A stretch of DNA of 64,000 bases from Longimicrobiales bacterium (GTDB lineage Bacteria > Gemmatimonadota > Gemmatimonadetes > Longimicrobiales > Gaopeijiaceae): the NCBI GenBank assembly GCA_958296005.1, contig CATQHQ010000002.1, forward strand, positions 62,001-126,000, in the 5' to 3' direction. The notes under the pieces were generated by a model. The model was not told the DNA's origin, did no database searches, and was given only the letters and a program-made list of their open reading frames with translations. Below are positions 26,458 to 36,400 of the stretch, piece by piece. A program made the position numbers and the translations under genes. The stretch's first letter is position 1. Every line of letters begins with the position of its first letter.

Positions 26458-27807
26458 TCAGCTAACCGGGCGCTTGACCGGACCGTTGTCCCAGTCCTGG
26501 GCCGACGAGATGTTGGGCACCCCCCAGTCCTCGCCGTCCCATCCGCTGAAGCCTTCCATCTTGAACGTCCAGAAGCCGGTGGTCATGTCGCTGACCACGA
26601 TCAGCCCGTCGGCGTTGCGGATGTCGATCCCGAAGGCGCCGTTGAACATCGAGTAGCGGTCCTTGTTCGGCGGGCCGACGTAGGTGTCGTAGTAGCCCAC
26701 CGTGACCGGGTTTTCCGGGTCCATGAGAGAGAAGATCTGCAGCCCGTCCAGGTAGCCGGAAGCAAAGACGTAAGGCCAGCGGACCTCGTGGTTGTGCACG
26801 AGGTTCTTCCAGTCGGCGGTCCAGGCGGAGATCGGGGAGCGGATGTTGGTGACCTCGCCGTCCAGCGCGGGCTGCAAGTCGAAGATGCGGATCGGGGCGT
26901 ACTGGTACTCGGTCTCGGCGATCGCGTAGCGCCCGTCGGGGCTGGGCGTGAAGGTGTGGCCGTAGCGCACGCCGCTGACGCCCGCCAACGAGATGCGAAG
27001 CTGGGGGTCGTCCAAGTTGGAGACGTCGTAGATGTAGTAGCCGCCGGTGCCGCCGCCGTAGAAGCGGTCTTCGCCGGTGTCGGGGTGGTAGCCCACGTAG
27101 AAGTCGTGGTAGCCCCGTCCCATGCCGCTTCCTTCCGCCGACTCGGGGACCGGCACGCGGCCCGCCAGCGCGTTCTCCATGTCACCCGCCACCACCTTGG
27201 CCATGTCGTAGACGTGGGCGAACGGCCCGCGCACGGTGGCGAAGAGGAGAACACGGCCGTCGGAGTGCTTGTACACGAAGATGTTGTGGAAGCCGCCGGG
27301 AAGCTCGGGCTCCCGGATGCGAGCCACCTCGCGGACGGTGGAGGGGTCCGGCAGGTCGGTCACGTCGAGCACGACCGCGCCCATGTCGGTGTTGGGGCCT
27401 CCTTGGCCGAACTGAAGGGACTGCACCACGTAGTAGCGGCCATCCAGCTTGAAGTGCTTCACGTCCATGCCGCCGGTCCGCATGTGGAGGTCCTGGTTCT
27501 CGATCCGCCACTCGTACAGGACCTGCGGGTTCTCCGGGTCGGCGATGGAGACGATGTCCAGCCCCTTGGGACCCCGGTCGCCGTAGACCATCCTGCCGAC
27601 GTAGGCGTAGGGCCTGTCGATCTCCTGCTCCAGGTCCAGGTCCGAAATCGAGAGGCGCGGCCCCAGCGGGATGTGACCCAGCACGTCCATGTTGTCGCTG
27701 CCCGGTGCGGACGGCGTCCACTGCTGAGCTTGGACGGAAGGCGGGGCGGCCACTGCGAGCAGCAGCGCGGCGACGGCGGCGGACAGGCGGCGATACGGAG
27801 CTGACAT
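26458..27807 (-). CDS. Secreted LVIVD-repeat beta-propeller protein
   Basis: 449 residues from ATG 27807, with a Sec signal ending VQAQQ. Propeller phrases recur: GPKGLDIVSIADPENPQVL, TDMGAVVLDVTDLPDPSTV, GGYYIYDVSNLDDPQLRISL and DGLQIFSLMDPENPVTVGYY. This is the LVIVD (choice-of-anchor) repeat family found in exported bacterial proteins of unknown biochemical role. HDFYVGYHPDTGEDRFYGG and HNHEVRWPYVFASGY supply conserved histidines that may bind metal. First gene of a minus-strand run ending in the multicopper oxidase, an arrangement that suggests a joint extracellular redox function. Confidence 0.8.
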   Translation of the reverse strand: MSAPYRRLSAAVAALLLAVAAPPSVQAQQWTPSAPGSDNMDVLGHIPLGPRLSISDLDLEQEIDRPYAYVGRMVYGDRGPKGLDIVSIADPENPQVLYEWRIENQDLHMRTGGMDVKHFKLDGRYYVVQSLQFGQGGPNTDMGAVVLDVTDLPDPSTVREVARIREPELPGGFHNIFVYKHSDGRVLLFATVRGPFAHVYDMAKVVAGDMENALAGRVPVPESAEGSGMGRGYHDFYVGYHPDTGEDRFYGGGTGGYYIYDVSNLDDPQLRISLAGVSGVRYGHTFTPSPDGRYAIAETEYQYAPIRIFDLQPALDGEVTNIRSPISAWTADWKNLVHNHEVRWPYVFASGYLDGLQIFSLMDPENPVTVGYYDTYVGPPNKDRYSMFNGAFGIDIRNADGLIVVSDMTTGFWTFKMEGFSGWDGEDWGVPNISSAQDWDNGPVKRPVS

Positions 27808-27908
27808 GGGCAGGTTCTCACTCCAGGGCGTTTGGGCTTCGGAACGGCGTGCGCGTCTGGATATCCTACTGAAGTCGGGGACTCGCGAGCAAGCCGTTGC
27901 CGCCGCGA

Positions 27909-28502
27909 TCAGAACGGCCAGCGCGACGTCGCCAGGGCCAGCGCCCACGCCCCGCCCAGCACGGACACGCCCACGTTCCAAGCCTTGGACGGTGCCCGAA
28001 GAACGCCCGTCGCCACGAACGACAACGCCAGGAACAGCGTCACCGCCGCGACTTGGGCCAACTCCAGCCCGACGTTGAAGGACAAGAGGGGAACGAACAG
28101 GCTGCGCTCGCTGCCCAAGGCCAGCCGCAGGAACGCCGAGAAGCCCAGGCCGTGGATCACCCCGAACGTCAGAGCGGCGGGGTACCGGGCGCGGTGGGTG
28201 ATCGGCGCGGCTCGGGCGTCGCTGGCGTGGGACCGAACTGCCGCCAAGTTGGCGACGGCGGTGGCGGCGATCGTGACGAGGATCAGGAACTCGACCAGCG
28301 CGGCGCCGGGTCGAACCCAGCCCAAGGTGGCCAGGGCCAAGCTGGCCGAGTGCCCTGCCGTGAACGCCGTGACCAGAACGAGAAGCTCTCGCCACCGAGC
28401 TGCGGAGTAGGGAGCGCACAGGACGGCCAGGAACAAGAGGTGGTCGTAGGCCCGCAGGTCGAGAAGGTGCTCGAACCCCAGACGAAGGTAGACGGCGAAC
28501 AC
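27909..28502 (-). CDS. HupE/UreJ-type membrane protein
   Basis: 197 residues from GTG 28502. The start FEHLLDLRAYDHLLFLAVL, then TAFTAGHSASLALATLG, VEFLILVTIAATAVANL and FGVIHGLGFSAFLRLALG, are the HupE/UreJ C-terminal domain hallmarks, with conserved histidines in the membrane. About six to seven hydrophobic helices. Relatives are linked to nickel or other metal handling, but many copies are in unrelated settings. It starts 27 bases after the PHP-domain gene stop, so the two share a transcript. Confidence 0.78.
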   Translation of the reverse strand: MFAVYLRLGFEHLLDLRAYDHLLFLAVLCAPYSAARWRELLVLVTAFTAGHSASLALATLGWVRPGAALVEFLILVTIAATAVANLAAVRSHASDARAAPITHRARYPAALTFGVIHGLGFSAFLRLALGSERSLFVPLLSFNVGLELAQVAAVTLFLALSFVATGVLRAPSKAWNVGVSVLGGAWALALATSRWPF

Positions 28503-28529
28503 TGCCCGGCCAGGCTCCGTTGGCTCCGG

Positions 28530-29795
28530 CTAGGCGGAGGAACGGGAACGGGCTCGGCCCGCCCTTGCCACCGCGAAGGCCAGGGCGGCCCACGCCAGCC
28601 ACGAGAGCCGCTCCGCCGGCGCCAACATGCGGAAGTGCTCCCACAGCAGCCACGGAAGGGTAGCCGCCAGCCGGATCCGCGATCCCTCGTGGTAAGGCAT
28701 CCGCCGCTCTACGACCACGGCGGCGTCGCGCCGGTCCCGGTGAAGGCCTGCCTCGATGGCCTCGCCCAGCTGGGCCGGCGCCATGTCGCGCCAGCCCGGA
28801 ACCTCCATGACGCTCCACGCGACCGCGGTGCGTCCCCACCCGTGCAGGTTGGCGCCGGCGACCACCGCCAAGTCCATGGAGTCGGCCAACTCCAGGATCC
28901 TCCGACGCTCCGCCCGGACCTGCTCCAGCCCCCGGGGGGCGCCGTCGCTCAGCTCGACGCCGACGACGCCGGCGGGCGAACCGGGTCCCAGCGAGACGAT
29001 GGCGTCCAGCGGGCCGGGGATCGTGTACAGCATGGTGGGCGTCGGGCCGCCGCGCGCTTGCCCCGCCGCAAGGGAGTCCGGATCGAGGTGATGCCAGGTG
29101 CTGTCCAAGGCGAAGACGTAGCGCTCCCGGTCGCCCAGAACGTTCGTGTGCCGGTCTCGAAGTCGGAGCTCAGCGCCGCTCAGCAGCACGGTTCGGTCGC
29201 CGGCGCGGTCCGGGTTGGCGGGAAGGGCGTCGTCCACTCCGGCCCACGTGTAGTGGTCGGTCACGTAGGCCGCTCCGAAGCCGGCCCCCTCGTGCCACTC
29301 TCGGTTCTTGGACGCGGTGAACAGACGCCAGCCGTCGTGGGAGTGGTTGGTGTGGGAGTGGAAGTCCACGGCCACAAGGCTGGGATCGTCCAGTCCGATC
29401 CCCGTCATGGGGCGGGGCAGGAGCATTGCGCCGGCATAGAAGGCCAGGAGGAGGACCAGGGCCAGAACGCCGCGGGCGACCTCCGCGACGATCCGGCGCA
29501 ACGGTCCGCGTCGGCTTCGAGAGCCGAAGGCGCGGCGCAGGACGTACAGGCCCATCAGCGACGCCAGCACCGCGTAGTGCTGGCTCAGGGTCAGAGCCGA
29601 CATGCTGTCCCACAGCCCGAAGAGGGGAGCGCCGACCAGGTACGCCCAAGGAAGTTCCAAGCGGGCGAACGGGACGGGGGCGTGGGTGGTGGCGTCCCAT
29701 AGGGCGGGCGCGGGAAACAGCGCCGATGCCAGCACGAGAGCCGCGACTGCCGCCAGCCGGCCGAGTCCCCGAAGCGACTGGCGCGCCGAGTTCAT
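28530..29795 (-). CDS. Membrane protein with PHP-type metal-dependent hydrolase domain
   Basis: 421 residues from ATG 29795, preceded by GGAG; a GTG three codons earlier is possible. The first ~130 residues hold three to four membrane helices. Then VAVDFHSHTNHSHDGWRLF, with the PHP HxHxxxSxDG motif, YVTDHYTWAG, a central GVVGVELSDGAP and ANLHGWGRTAVAW supply the metal-binding histidines. A last hydrophobic helix is near residue 400. It looks like a membrane-tethered phosphoesterase or related hydrolase facing the periplasm. The substrate is unknown. Confidence 0.72.
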   Translation of the reverse strand: MNSARQSLRGLGRLAAVAALVLASALFPAPALWDATTHAPVPFARLELPWAYLVGAPLFGLWDSMSALTLSQHYAVLASLMGLYVLRRAFGSRSRRGPLRRIVAEVARGVLALVLLLAFYAGAMLLPRPMTGIGLDDPSLVAVDFHSHTNHSHDGWRLFTASKNREWHEGAGFGAAYVTDHYTWAGVDDALPANPDRAGDRTVLLSGAELRLRDRHTNVLGDRERYVFALDSTWHHLDPDSLAAGQARGGPTPTMLYTIPGPLDAIVSLGPGSPAGVVGVELSDGAPRGLEQVRAERRRILELADSMDLAVVAGANLHGWGRTAVAWSVMEVPGWRDMAPAQLGEAIEAGLHRDRRDAAVVVERRMPYHEGSRIRLAATLPWLLWEHFRMLAPAERLSWLAWAALAFAVARAGRARSRSSA

Positions 29796-29844
29796 GCGGA
29801 GCACTCCAACCGGCGGCTCGTCGCCGCGGCAGCGAGGGGGTTCG

Positions 29845-32088
29845 TCACCGCACGAACGCGTGGGAGTACTTGACCAAGAGGGTCCGGCCCCCCGAGTGAG
29901 GGGTCCGATGCTCCGCCGCGTGGTACAGTCTCTCGTTGTACACGACCCACAGGTCGGTGCCTTCGCGGAAGTGATACCGGAAGCGAGCGTTCATGGCTGT
30001 GCGCCGGTCAACGTTGTTGTACTGGGCGAAGGCGGTCATGGAGACGCGAGGGTTGAGGGCGGCCTGGACCTTCAGACTGCCCAAGTGGGCGGTGGTGCCG
30101 GTGCTCTGTTCGGAGAAGCTCAGGCGGTTGACCTCGTACCCGGCGGTCAGCTCCAGGTGCTTGGACACGTTCCACGCCGGATTGAGCGCCGCCGCCAAGC
30201 GGCTGCCGCCGTAGAAGCCGCCGGCGGACGCGTTGAACTCGCCCCGGAAGCTGTCGCTGCGGGCAAGCATGAGCATGGCGTTGCCCGCGTGGAACCAGTA
30301 GTTGCCCGGGGCCACGGACACGTCCGAAATGGCAAACGAGTCGGCCACGCTCTCGAAGCTGGAGGTGACGCCCGTGGTCAGCCGCGCCCCGCCCTTGAAC
30401 TCGAGCTCGATCTCGGAGGTGATCTCCCTGGACTCGGCGCTCCGGTCTGCGTTGCGGAAGAAGTGGACGGTCCGAACGTTGGCGGCCCGCGACCGCAGGG
30501 GCGACTCGGCGTCCGCGAACCGTCGGTACCGAAGCCGTCCACCCCCGGACGTGAAGTCCTTGCGCAACTGGAAGCCCAGTCCGGGCACGTAGTCGCGTCC
30601 GGCGCGAACGAACTCGCCGTGATAGGAGAAGCCGTCGTCCCGGCGCCGTTCCCACCTGGCCCGCAGCAAGCCCGGCTCCAGGCCCCCGGCCTGCTCCGTC
30701 GCCTCGTCGAAGGTGTGCGCCCATTGAAGCAGCACGTACTCGTCGCCCGTTACCCGCAAGGCCGCGTCCAGGCCGTAGGCGGCGTTGTTCCTGCCGTGAG
30801 AACCCAGTCGCGTGGTGACCATGGCGCCGACGGTGGAGTAGGGGTTGAATACCTGCTGGCGCACGCGCAGCACTCCCACGTTCTCCGACGACCGGTCCCG
30901 GTGGGCGGCCGTCTGCATGTTCAAGAAGCCGAAGTCGGTGCCGCCGGCACGTCCCACGGCCCGCCCGCCTCCGTAGATGCGCACGACCTCGCCCTGGTTG
31001 AGGCCGATCTGCCGGCTGTGGAAGAGGCGGTTGAAGAAGCCGCCGGTGTTGAAGTCGAAGGTGGATGCGCGCTCCTGAAAGAACTGGCGTTTCTCTGGGA
31101 AGAAGAGGGCGAAGCGAGTCAGGTTGATCTGCTGGTCGTCGGCCTCCACCTGTGCAAAGTCGGTGTTGGCGGTCATGTCCAGCGCCAAGTTGGAGGTCGG
31201 CGAGTACTTGACGTCGATCCCCGCCTCGGCGGTAGGGTCGTATTGGCCGGCCTCCGGCGAGCGGCTGAACCCCGCAAGGGAATAGGGCGTGGCGTAGATC
31301 GGCGTGGACTGGTGCACGTTGCGCAGCACGACCCTTTGCGCCTGGGACGGCTTGGCGAACCCGAGGCCGCCCCACTTGGGGTCGATCGCCGGATAGAGTT
31401 GGCGCTCGTTCTTGCGGGCCACCAAGCGGTAGACGATGAGCCCCATGGTGACTTCCCCTCCGGCGGCCTGGAAGCCCAGGGTGGAGAACGGGATTCTGAA
31501 CTCGGCGAACCAGCCTTCCTCGGTGCGGCTGGTGGCGACGTCCCAATGGGAGTTCCAGTCCGCGTTCATCGGCATTCCCGACGTGAACTGGGCATCGTTG
31601 GAGACCGTGCGGTCCTGCCGTACCCCCGCGGGGTTGGTTACGAACCAGACGGCGGTTTCGTGGTCGTTGTAGCTGTCGATGACGACGGCGATGATGTCGT
31701 CGCCGCTGTACTGGTCCCGGTAGAAGGTGTTGGTGCGGATCTGGTCGGGCTCCGAGTCCCACATGCGGCCGGACACGTAGAGGAAGCGGTCGTCGTGGCC
31801 GATGCGGATCTCCGTGGCTTCCGTGAGCTCGCCCCCGAAGACGGGCGTGTACATCGTCATGGGAAAGGGATCGATCTCGTTCCACGCGGGTTCGTCGACG
31901 ACCCCGTCCAACTCGATCTCGCCGGAGAGCCGTGGAAGGAGGACGGCGGCACCAGCGGGCGCGGCGCCCTGGGGAGGCGTCTGGGCCTGGACCGTCCCGG
32001 CAGCGCTTGGCGGGAGAGCGAGGATCGCCATTGCAACCGCGGCCTTGGCGAGTACTGCAGCCCCAGGCGCCCGCCTGGGTCCCCTCAT
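29845..32088 (-). CDS. DUF5916 outer-membrane protein with CBM9-like domain
   Basis: 747 residues from ATG 32088 with AAGGGA upstream. A signal peptide ends VQAQ. Residues ~45-230 form a family-9 carbohydrate-binding-like domain: GEIELDGVVDEPAWNEI, FLYVSGRMWDSEPDQI, VIDSYNDHETAVWFVTNP, WFAEFRIPFSTLGF. The rest is the DUF5916 region, beginning VDVKYSP-type sequence and FFPEKRQFFQERASTFDFN, then alternating strands to the final LLVKYSHAFVR, consistent with a large beta-barrel. This family is widespread in Bacteroidota and Gemmatimonadota, probably in uptake or surface carbohydrate interaction. No partner gene is adjacent. Confidence 0.85.
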   Translation of the reverse strand: MRGPRRAPGAAVLAKAAVAMAILALPPSAAGTVQAQTPPQGAAPAGAAVLLPRLSGEIELDGVVDEPAWNEIDPFPMTMYTPVFGGELTEATEIRIGHDDRFLYVSGRMWDSEPDQIRTNTFYRDQYSGDDIIAVVIDSYNDHETAVWFVTNPAGVRQDRTVSNDAQFTSGMPMNADWNSHWDVATSRTEEGWFAEFRIPFSTLGFQAAGGEVTMGLIVYRLVARKNERQLYPAIDPKWGGLGFAKPSQAQRVVLRNVHQSTPIYATPYSLAGFSRSPEAGQYDPTAEAGIDVKYSPTSNLALDMTANTDFAQVEADDQQINLTRFALFFPEKRQFFQERASTFDFNTGGFFNRLFHSRQIGLNQGEVVRIYGGGRAVGRAGGTDFGFLNMQTAAHRDRSSENVGVLRVRQQVFNPYSTVGAMVTTRLGSHGRNNAAYGLDAALRVTGDEYVLLQWAHTFDEATEQAGGLEPGLLRARWERRRDDGFSYHGEFVRAGRDYVPGLGFQLRKDFTSGGGRLRYRRFADAESPLRSRAANVRTVHFFRNADRSAESREITSEIELEFKGGARLTTGVTSSFESVADSFAISDVSVAPGNYWFHAGNAMLMLARSDSFRGEFNASAGGFYGGSRLAAALNPAWNVSKHLELTAGYEVNRLSFSEQSTGTTAHLGSLKVQAALNPRVSMTAFAQYNNVDRRTAMNARFRYHFREGTDLWVVYNERLYHAAEHRTPHSGGRTLLVKYSHAFVR

Positions 32089-32193
32089 CGCGGTCCCTTG
32101 GCCAATTTGCGAACTCCCTTGCGCTCCAGCGTTTGTGTGGGGGCTCCCTCGGCGGCCCCGACAATCCGCAACCGACAACCTAAGGGAAGCGTC

Positions 32194-33039
32194 GTGACGA
32201 TCCTCCACCATGAAGTCGTGTCGAACCCCGACGGGACGCCCCGGAAGCGGATGCTGCTGCTTCACGGGATCTACGGCTCCGGTAGGAACTGGGGATCGGT
32301 GGCTCGGCGCGTGGTTGCCGAACGCCCGGAGTGGAGCGTGATCCTGGTGGACATGCGGTGCCATGGGCAATCGCGCGGCTTCCCGCCTCCCCACACGGTC
32401 GCGGCGTGTGCCGGCGACCTCCTTGGCCTGGAGGAGCGGCTGGGCTTCCGTGCCGACGCCGTGCTCGGCCATTCCTACGGAGGCAAAGTGGCGCTTGTCC
32501 ATGCTCGGATGGGACGGCGCGCGCCGAGACAGATATGGCTGATCGACTCGTCGCTGGGTGCCGGACGGCCGGGCGGTGCGGCGTGGCGGATGCTGGACGT
32601 GCTCCGGCGACGGCCCGGTCCCTTTCCCAGCCGGAAGGCGGCCCGGGCGGCAGTGGAGGCAGCGGGCTTCTCGCCGGCCGTGGCCGGCTGGATGGCCACC
32701 AATGCGATCCCCATGGACGGCAAGGATCGGGGCGGCGGCGGTGGCAGAGCGCGGAACCGGTGGAAATGGCGGCTGAGCCCGGACGACATGGAGGCCCTGA
32801 TGCGCGACTACTTCCGCACCGACGCTTGGGACGTCGTGGAAGATCCTTCGGTCGACGCCGAGTTCCAGATCGTGAGGGCCACCCGATCCAGCGCACTGGA
32901 CGTGTCGGCGGTCGAGCGCCTTCGAGTGGCGGCGGAGGCGGGCCGCCGGATCCGCCTGCACGAGGTTGCCGGCGGGCACTGGCTCAACGCCGACAACCCG
33001 GAGGTGGTCCAAGCGCTGTTGGCAGGGAAGTTGCGCTAG
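32194..33039 (+). CDS. Alpha/beta hydrolase
   Basis: 281 residues from GTG 32194 with AAGGGAAG just upstream. LLHGIYGSGRNWGSVARR is the oxyanion-hole region, VDMRCHGQS the second conserved element, VLGHSYGGKVAL the nucleophile elbow with serine, and VAGGHWLNADNPE carries the catalytic histidine. Length and motifs match esterase/acyltransferase-type hydrolases of the YbfF class. The substrate is not predictable. It is a single plus-strand gene divergent from DUF5916, with about 100 bases for both promoters. Confidence 0.85.
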   Translation: MTILHHEVVSNPDGTPRKRMLLLHGIYGSGRNWGSVARRVVAERPEWSVILVDMRCHGQSRGFPPPHTVAACAGDLLGLEERLGFRADAVLGHSYGGKVALVHARMGRRAPRQIWLIDSSLGAGRPGGAAWRMLDVLRRRPGPFPSRKAARAAVEAAGFSPAVAGWMATNAIPMDGKDRGGGGGRARNRWKWRLSPDDMEALMRDYFRTDAWDVVEDPSVDAEFQIVRATRSSALDVSAVERLRVAAEAGRRIRLHEVAGGHWLNADNPEVVQALLAGKLR

Positions 33040-33051
33040 CCCCTGCGCCGG

Positions 33052-33438
33052 TCAGATCAGCTTGGCTCCCCCCTGGAGCTTCTTTACCACAGTCCACCCG
33101 AGCGCTTGGGTTACGCTGGCCGCGACCCCGGCGCGCACCACGTTGCCGTACACCGGAATCCACCGGAGCAGGAGGCTCGCGCTGCTCTTGCCCACGATCC
33201 CCCCGAGGGCGGCGTACAGGGTCGAACGCACCGCCGACTCGGTGTAGGGGACGCCGAACTCGTCGGCCAGCGCGACGACCATGGCGACCTGCACCGGCGC
33301 GATCGCCACGTAGTCCGACCCGGGGATCACCGAAGCCGCCGCGGCCGCGCCGGCAGCCGCCGAGGCCGAGTGGATGACGACGGCGCAACGCCGCTCCTGC
33401 TCCGGCACGTACTTCTTGAACTCGTCCTTGAATCCCAC
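33052..33438 (-). CDS. Small membrane-associated protein, DUF697-like
   Basis: 128 residues. A charged start (MGFKDEFKKYVPEQERR) is followed by two hydrophobic alanine/glycine segments (IHSASAAAGAAAAASVIPG and TLYAALGGIVGKSSASLLL) around a YVAIAPVQVAMVVALADEFG stretch, then IPVYGNVVRAGVAASVTQALG. This resembles the DUF697/YcjF-type C-terminal membrane domain often joined to GTPases, here stand-alone. It is 13 bases from the sortilin-like gene on the same strand. Confidence 0.55.
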   Translation of the reverse strand: MGFKDEFKKYVPEQERRCAVVIHSASAAAGAAAAASVIPGSDYVAIAPVQVAMVVALADEFGVPYTESAVRSTLYAALGGIVGKSSASLLLRWIPVYGNVVRAGVAASVTQALGWTVVKKLQGGAKLI

Positions 33439-33451
33439 CCGTCCCTCCGTG

Positions 33452-36400
33452 TCAGCTCACTACCGGTGTCCGCCTCGGCAGCACGACCGCAGGCAGGCCC
33501 AACCTCTCCACGGCCTCGTTGAAGCGCGCGAGTTCGTTTGCCAGCAGGTCCAGGTAGCGGGTTCGCACAGCCTCCCAGTCGTCCAGCAGGACTTGGAGGC
33601 GCTCCATCGTTCCTTCCTGGGGCGCACCGTCCGCGCCGCCCGAAATGTAACCATCCGTACCGGTGACGCGCCCGTAAAGTTCCAGCCACTGATTGTCCAG
33701 CCGGGGCTCGAAGCGGATCGGGTCCTGGGACGACTGGTTCTTGGTCTGCATCAGGTCTTCGGTGACGCCGGTGGACTTGTCCGTGAGCGTGTCGGCCAGA
33801 GCCTGCAGCTCGCCGTCCAGCTCCGCTGCTCGTGCCCGCTCCATGACGCTCTCGACCTGCTCCCGCACGCCGGCCAGCGCCTCGATCGCCTCCGTTATGG
33901 AGTTGACGGAGTCCCGGGCCTGCATCGCGACCCGGAACTGCTCGTGGTAGCTGTCCGCCGAGATGTCGGGGACGCGGGGGTCGGGCAGCAACTGGAACGC
34001 TCGTTCGACCATTGATCCGCCCACGGTCAAGCGTACGTCGTAGCGGCCCGGCGGCGCGACGACGCCCCCGGTGTACCCCCACTGGACGGCGCCCTCGGGC
34101 AGCTCCGGCCCTGGGTAAGTGAAGGTCCAGGCGATCCGGTTCAGGCCCGCCTCCTTGCTGATCCGCTCGAAGTCACGGGCCTCCGCAACCGCCGAGTCGG
34201 ACGAGAACGTCCGCACGGCTTCGCCCTGGGCGTCCACGACCTCCAACCGCACTTCGCCGTCCGGCTCGCTGGCCAAGTAGTAGTGCATCTGCACTCCGGC
34301 CGGGCGCGGCTCTGGGTTGAGCTCGGAGAGTCCGGCCGGCCCCACGTTGGTCAGGCGGTGGGCGTCCCTAGGGGTGAAGAGATGCGTCCCAGCGGCGATC
34401 GCGTCCTCGATCTCCCGTAGAGGGCTGATGTCGTCGAGGACCCAGAACGACCGACCTTGCGTGGACACGATCAGGTCGTCGTGGGCGACGCGCATTCCGG
34501 TCACGGGCGTGACGGGCAAGTTGCGCTGAAAGCTCTGCCAAGAGCCTCCGGCGTCGAAGGACACGAAGACGCCGAACTCGGTGCCGGCGAAGAGCAGTCC
34601 CTCGCGCTCGGGATCCTCGCGGACGGTGCGCACCGGGTGGTCGTCCGGGATGCCGTCCACGGCCAGCGTCCACGACTCCCCGTAGTCGTCGGTGCGGAAG
34701 ACGTACGGCCGAAAGTCGTCCATGCGGTATCGCTGCACCGCCACATAGGCGCGCCCAGGCGCATGGCGCGAGAGCTCGATCTCGTCCACCGTGCCCAACT
34801 CCGGCATCGCCTCGGGCGTGACGTCGATCCAGGTGGCGCCGCCGTCGCGGGTCGCGTGGATGCGCCCGTCGTCGCTGCCCGCCCAGATCTGGTCGGGGTC
34901 CGACGCCGACTCGGCCAGCGAGAAGACGACGTTGTAGATCTCGACTCCGGTGACGTCGGCGTTGATCGGCCCGCCGGCCTGTTCCTGATGCTCCGGCGTG
35001 TTGGTGGTCAGGTCGGGGCTGATCGTCTCCCACGTCGCGCCTTCGTCTCGGGAGCGGTTCACGTACTGGGAAGCGTGGTACAGGGTGCGGTGGTCGTGGT
35101 CGCTTACCAGCATGGGCGAGACCCATTGGAAGCGGTGGCGCAAGTCCTTCGCCGCCATGCCCAGTTGCAGCTGGGGATAAAGCATGATGTTGCGCCGCTG
35201 CCCCGACGAGAAGTCGTACCTGTCCATGACCCCGCCATAGCAGCCGGCGTAGACGACGTGAGGCCGATCCGGATCCAGCGCCACCGGTCCGGTCTCGCAG
35301 CCGCCAACGTTCTGCCAGTGTTGCTTCGGGTACAAGGTGTTCACGTCGGACCAAGCGGGCACCGATATCGTCGTGTTGTCTTGCTGGGCGCCGTACAAGC
35401 GGTACGGAAAGCCGTTGTCAACGATGACGTCGTACAGTTCGGCGGTGGGTTGGTTGAAGTAGCTGGACCACGTCTCGCCGCCGTTGACCGTGACCTGCGC
35501 GCCGCCGTCGTCGGCCACCACCATGCGGGCCGGATCGGACGGGTGAATCCACAAGTCGTGCACGTCCCCGTGGGGTACCGCAATGGCCTCGAAGGTCGTT
35601 CCGCCGTCCACCGATCGGTACAATCCGGTGTTCAGCGCGTACACTGTGTTCGGGTCGACGGGGTCGGCCTGCACGTGGGTGTAGTACCAAGCGCGCTGTC
35701 GAAGGTTGTTCTCGGAGTTGGTGCGAGTCCACGTCTCGCCGGCGTCGTCGGAGCGGTAGACGCCGCCGTCCGGTTCGGCCTCGACGATTGCCCAAACGCG
35801 GTCAGGGTCCGCCGGCGACACGCTCACGCCCACCTTGCCCACGACTCCCTCGGGGAGCCCGCCGGCCAGCTTGGTCCAGCTGTCGCCCCCGTCGGTGGTC
35901 CTGTAGACGCCGCCTTCCTCGCCGCCGGAGATCAGCGCCCACGGCTTGCGCTCGCCTCGCCACGCCCCGGCATAGAGTATGCGGGGGTTGGTCGAGTCCA
36001 TGGTCAGATCGGACGCGCCGGTGGAGTCGTTCAACGCCAGCACGTGCTCCCACGTCGCCCCGCCGTCCTTGGATCGGAAGACGCCCCGCTCCGGGTTCTT
36101 GCCGAAGGGGTGCCCGAGCGCCGCCACGTACACCAAGTCGTGGTCCCTCGGGTGTACCTCGATGCGCCCGATCTGTCCCGCTTCGGGCAAGCCGATGAAC
36201 GTCCAGCTCCGTCCCCCGTCCATCGACTTCCACGCTCCGCGACCCGTGGACGTGTTCCCTCGGATGTCCACGGACCCCTGCCCCACATAGATCACGTTCG
36301 GGTCCGACGGGGCTACGGCCACGGCGCCGATGGAGCCCCCGAACCATCCATCGGAGACGTTTTCCCACGACACGCCGTTGTCGGTGGACTCCCACACTCC

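Noticed and set aside
28503-28839. Upstream extension of the LVIVD frame into 27808-28839
   Set aside because: It would overlap the HupE-like gene and has no signal peptide; the ATG at 27807 starts a clean signal sequence.
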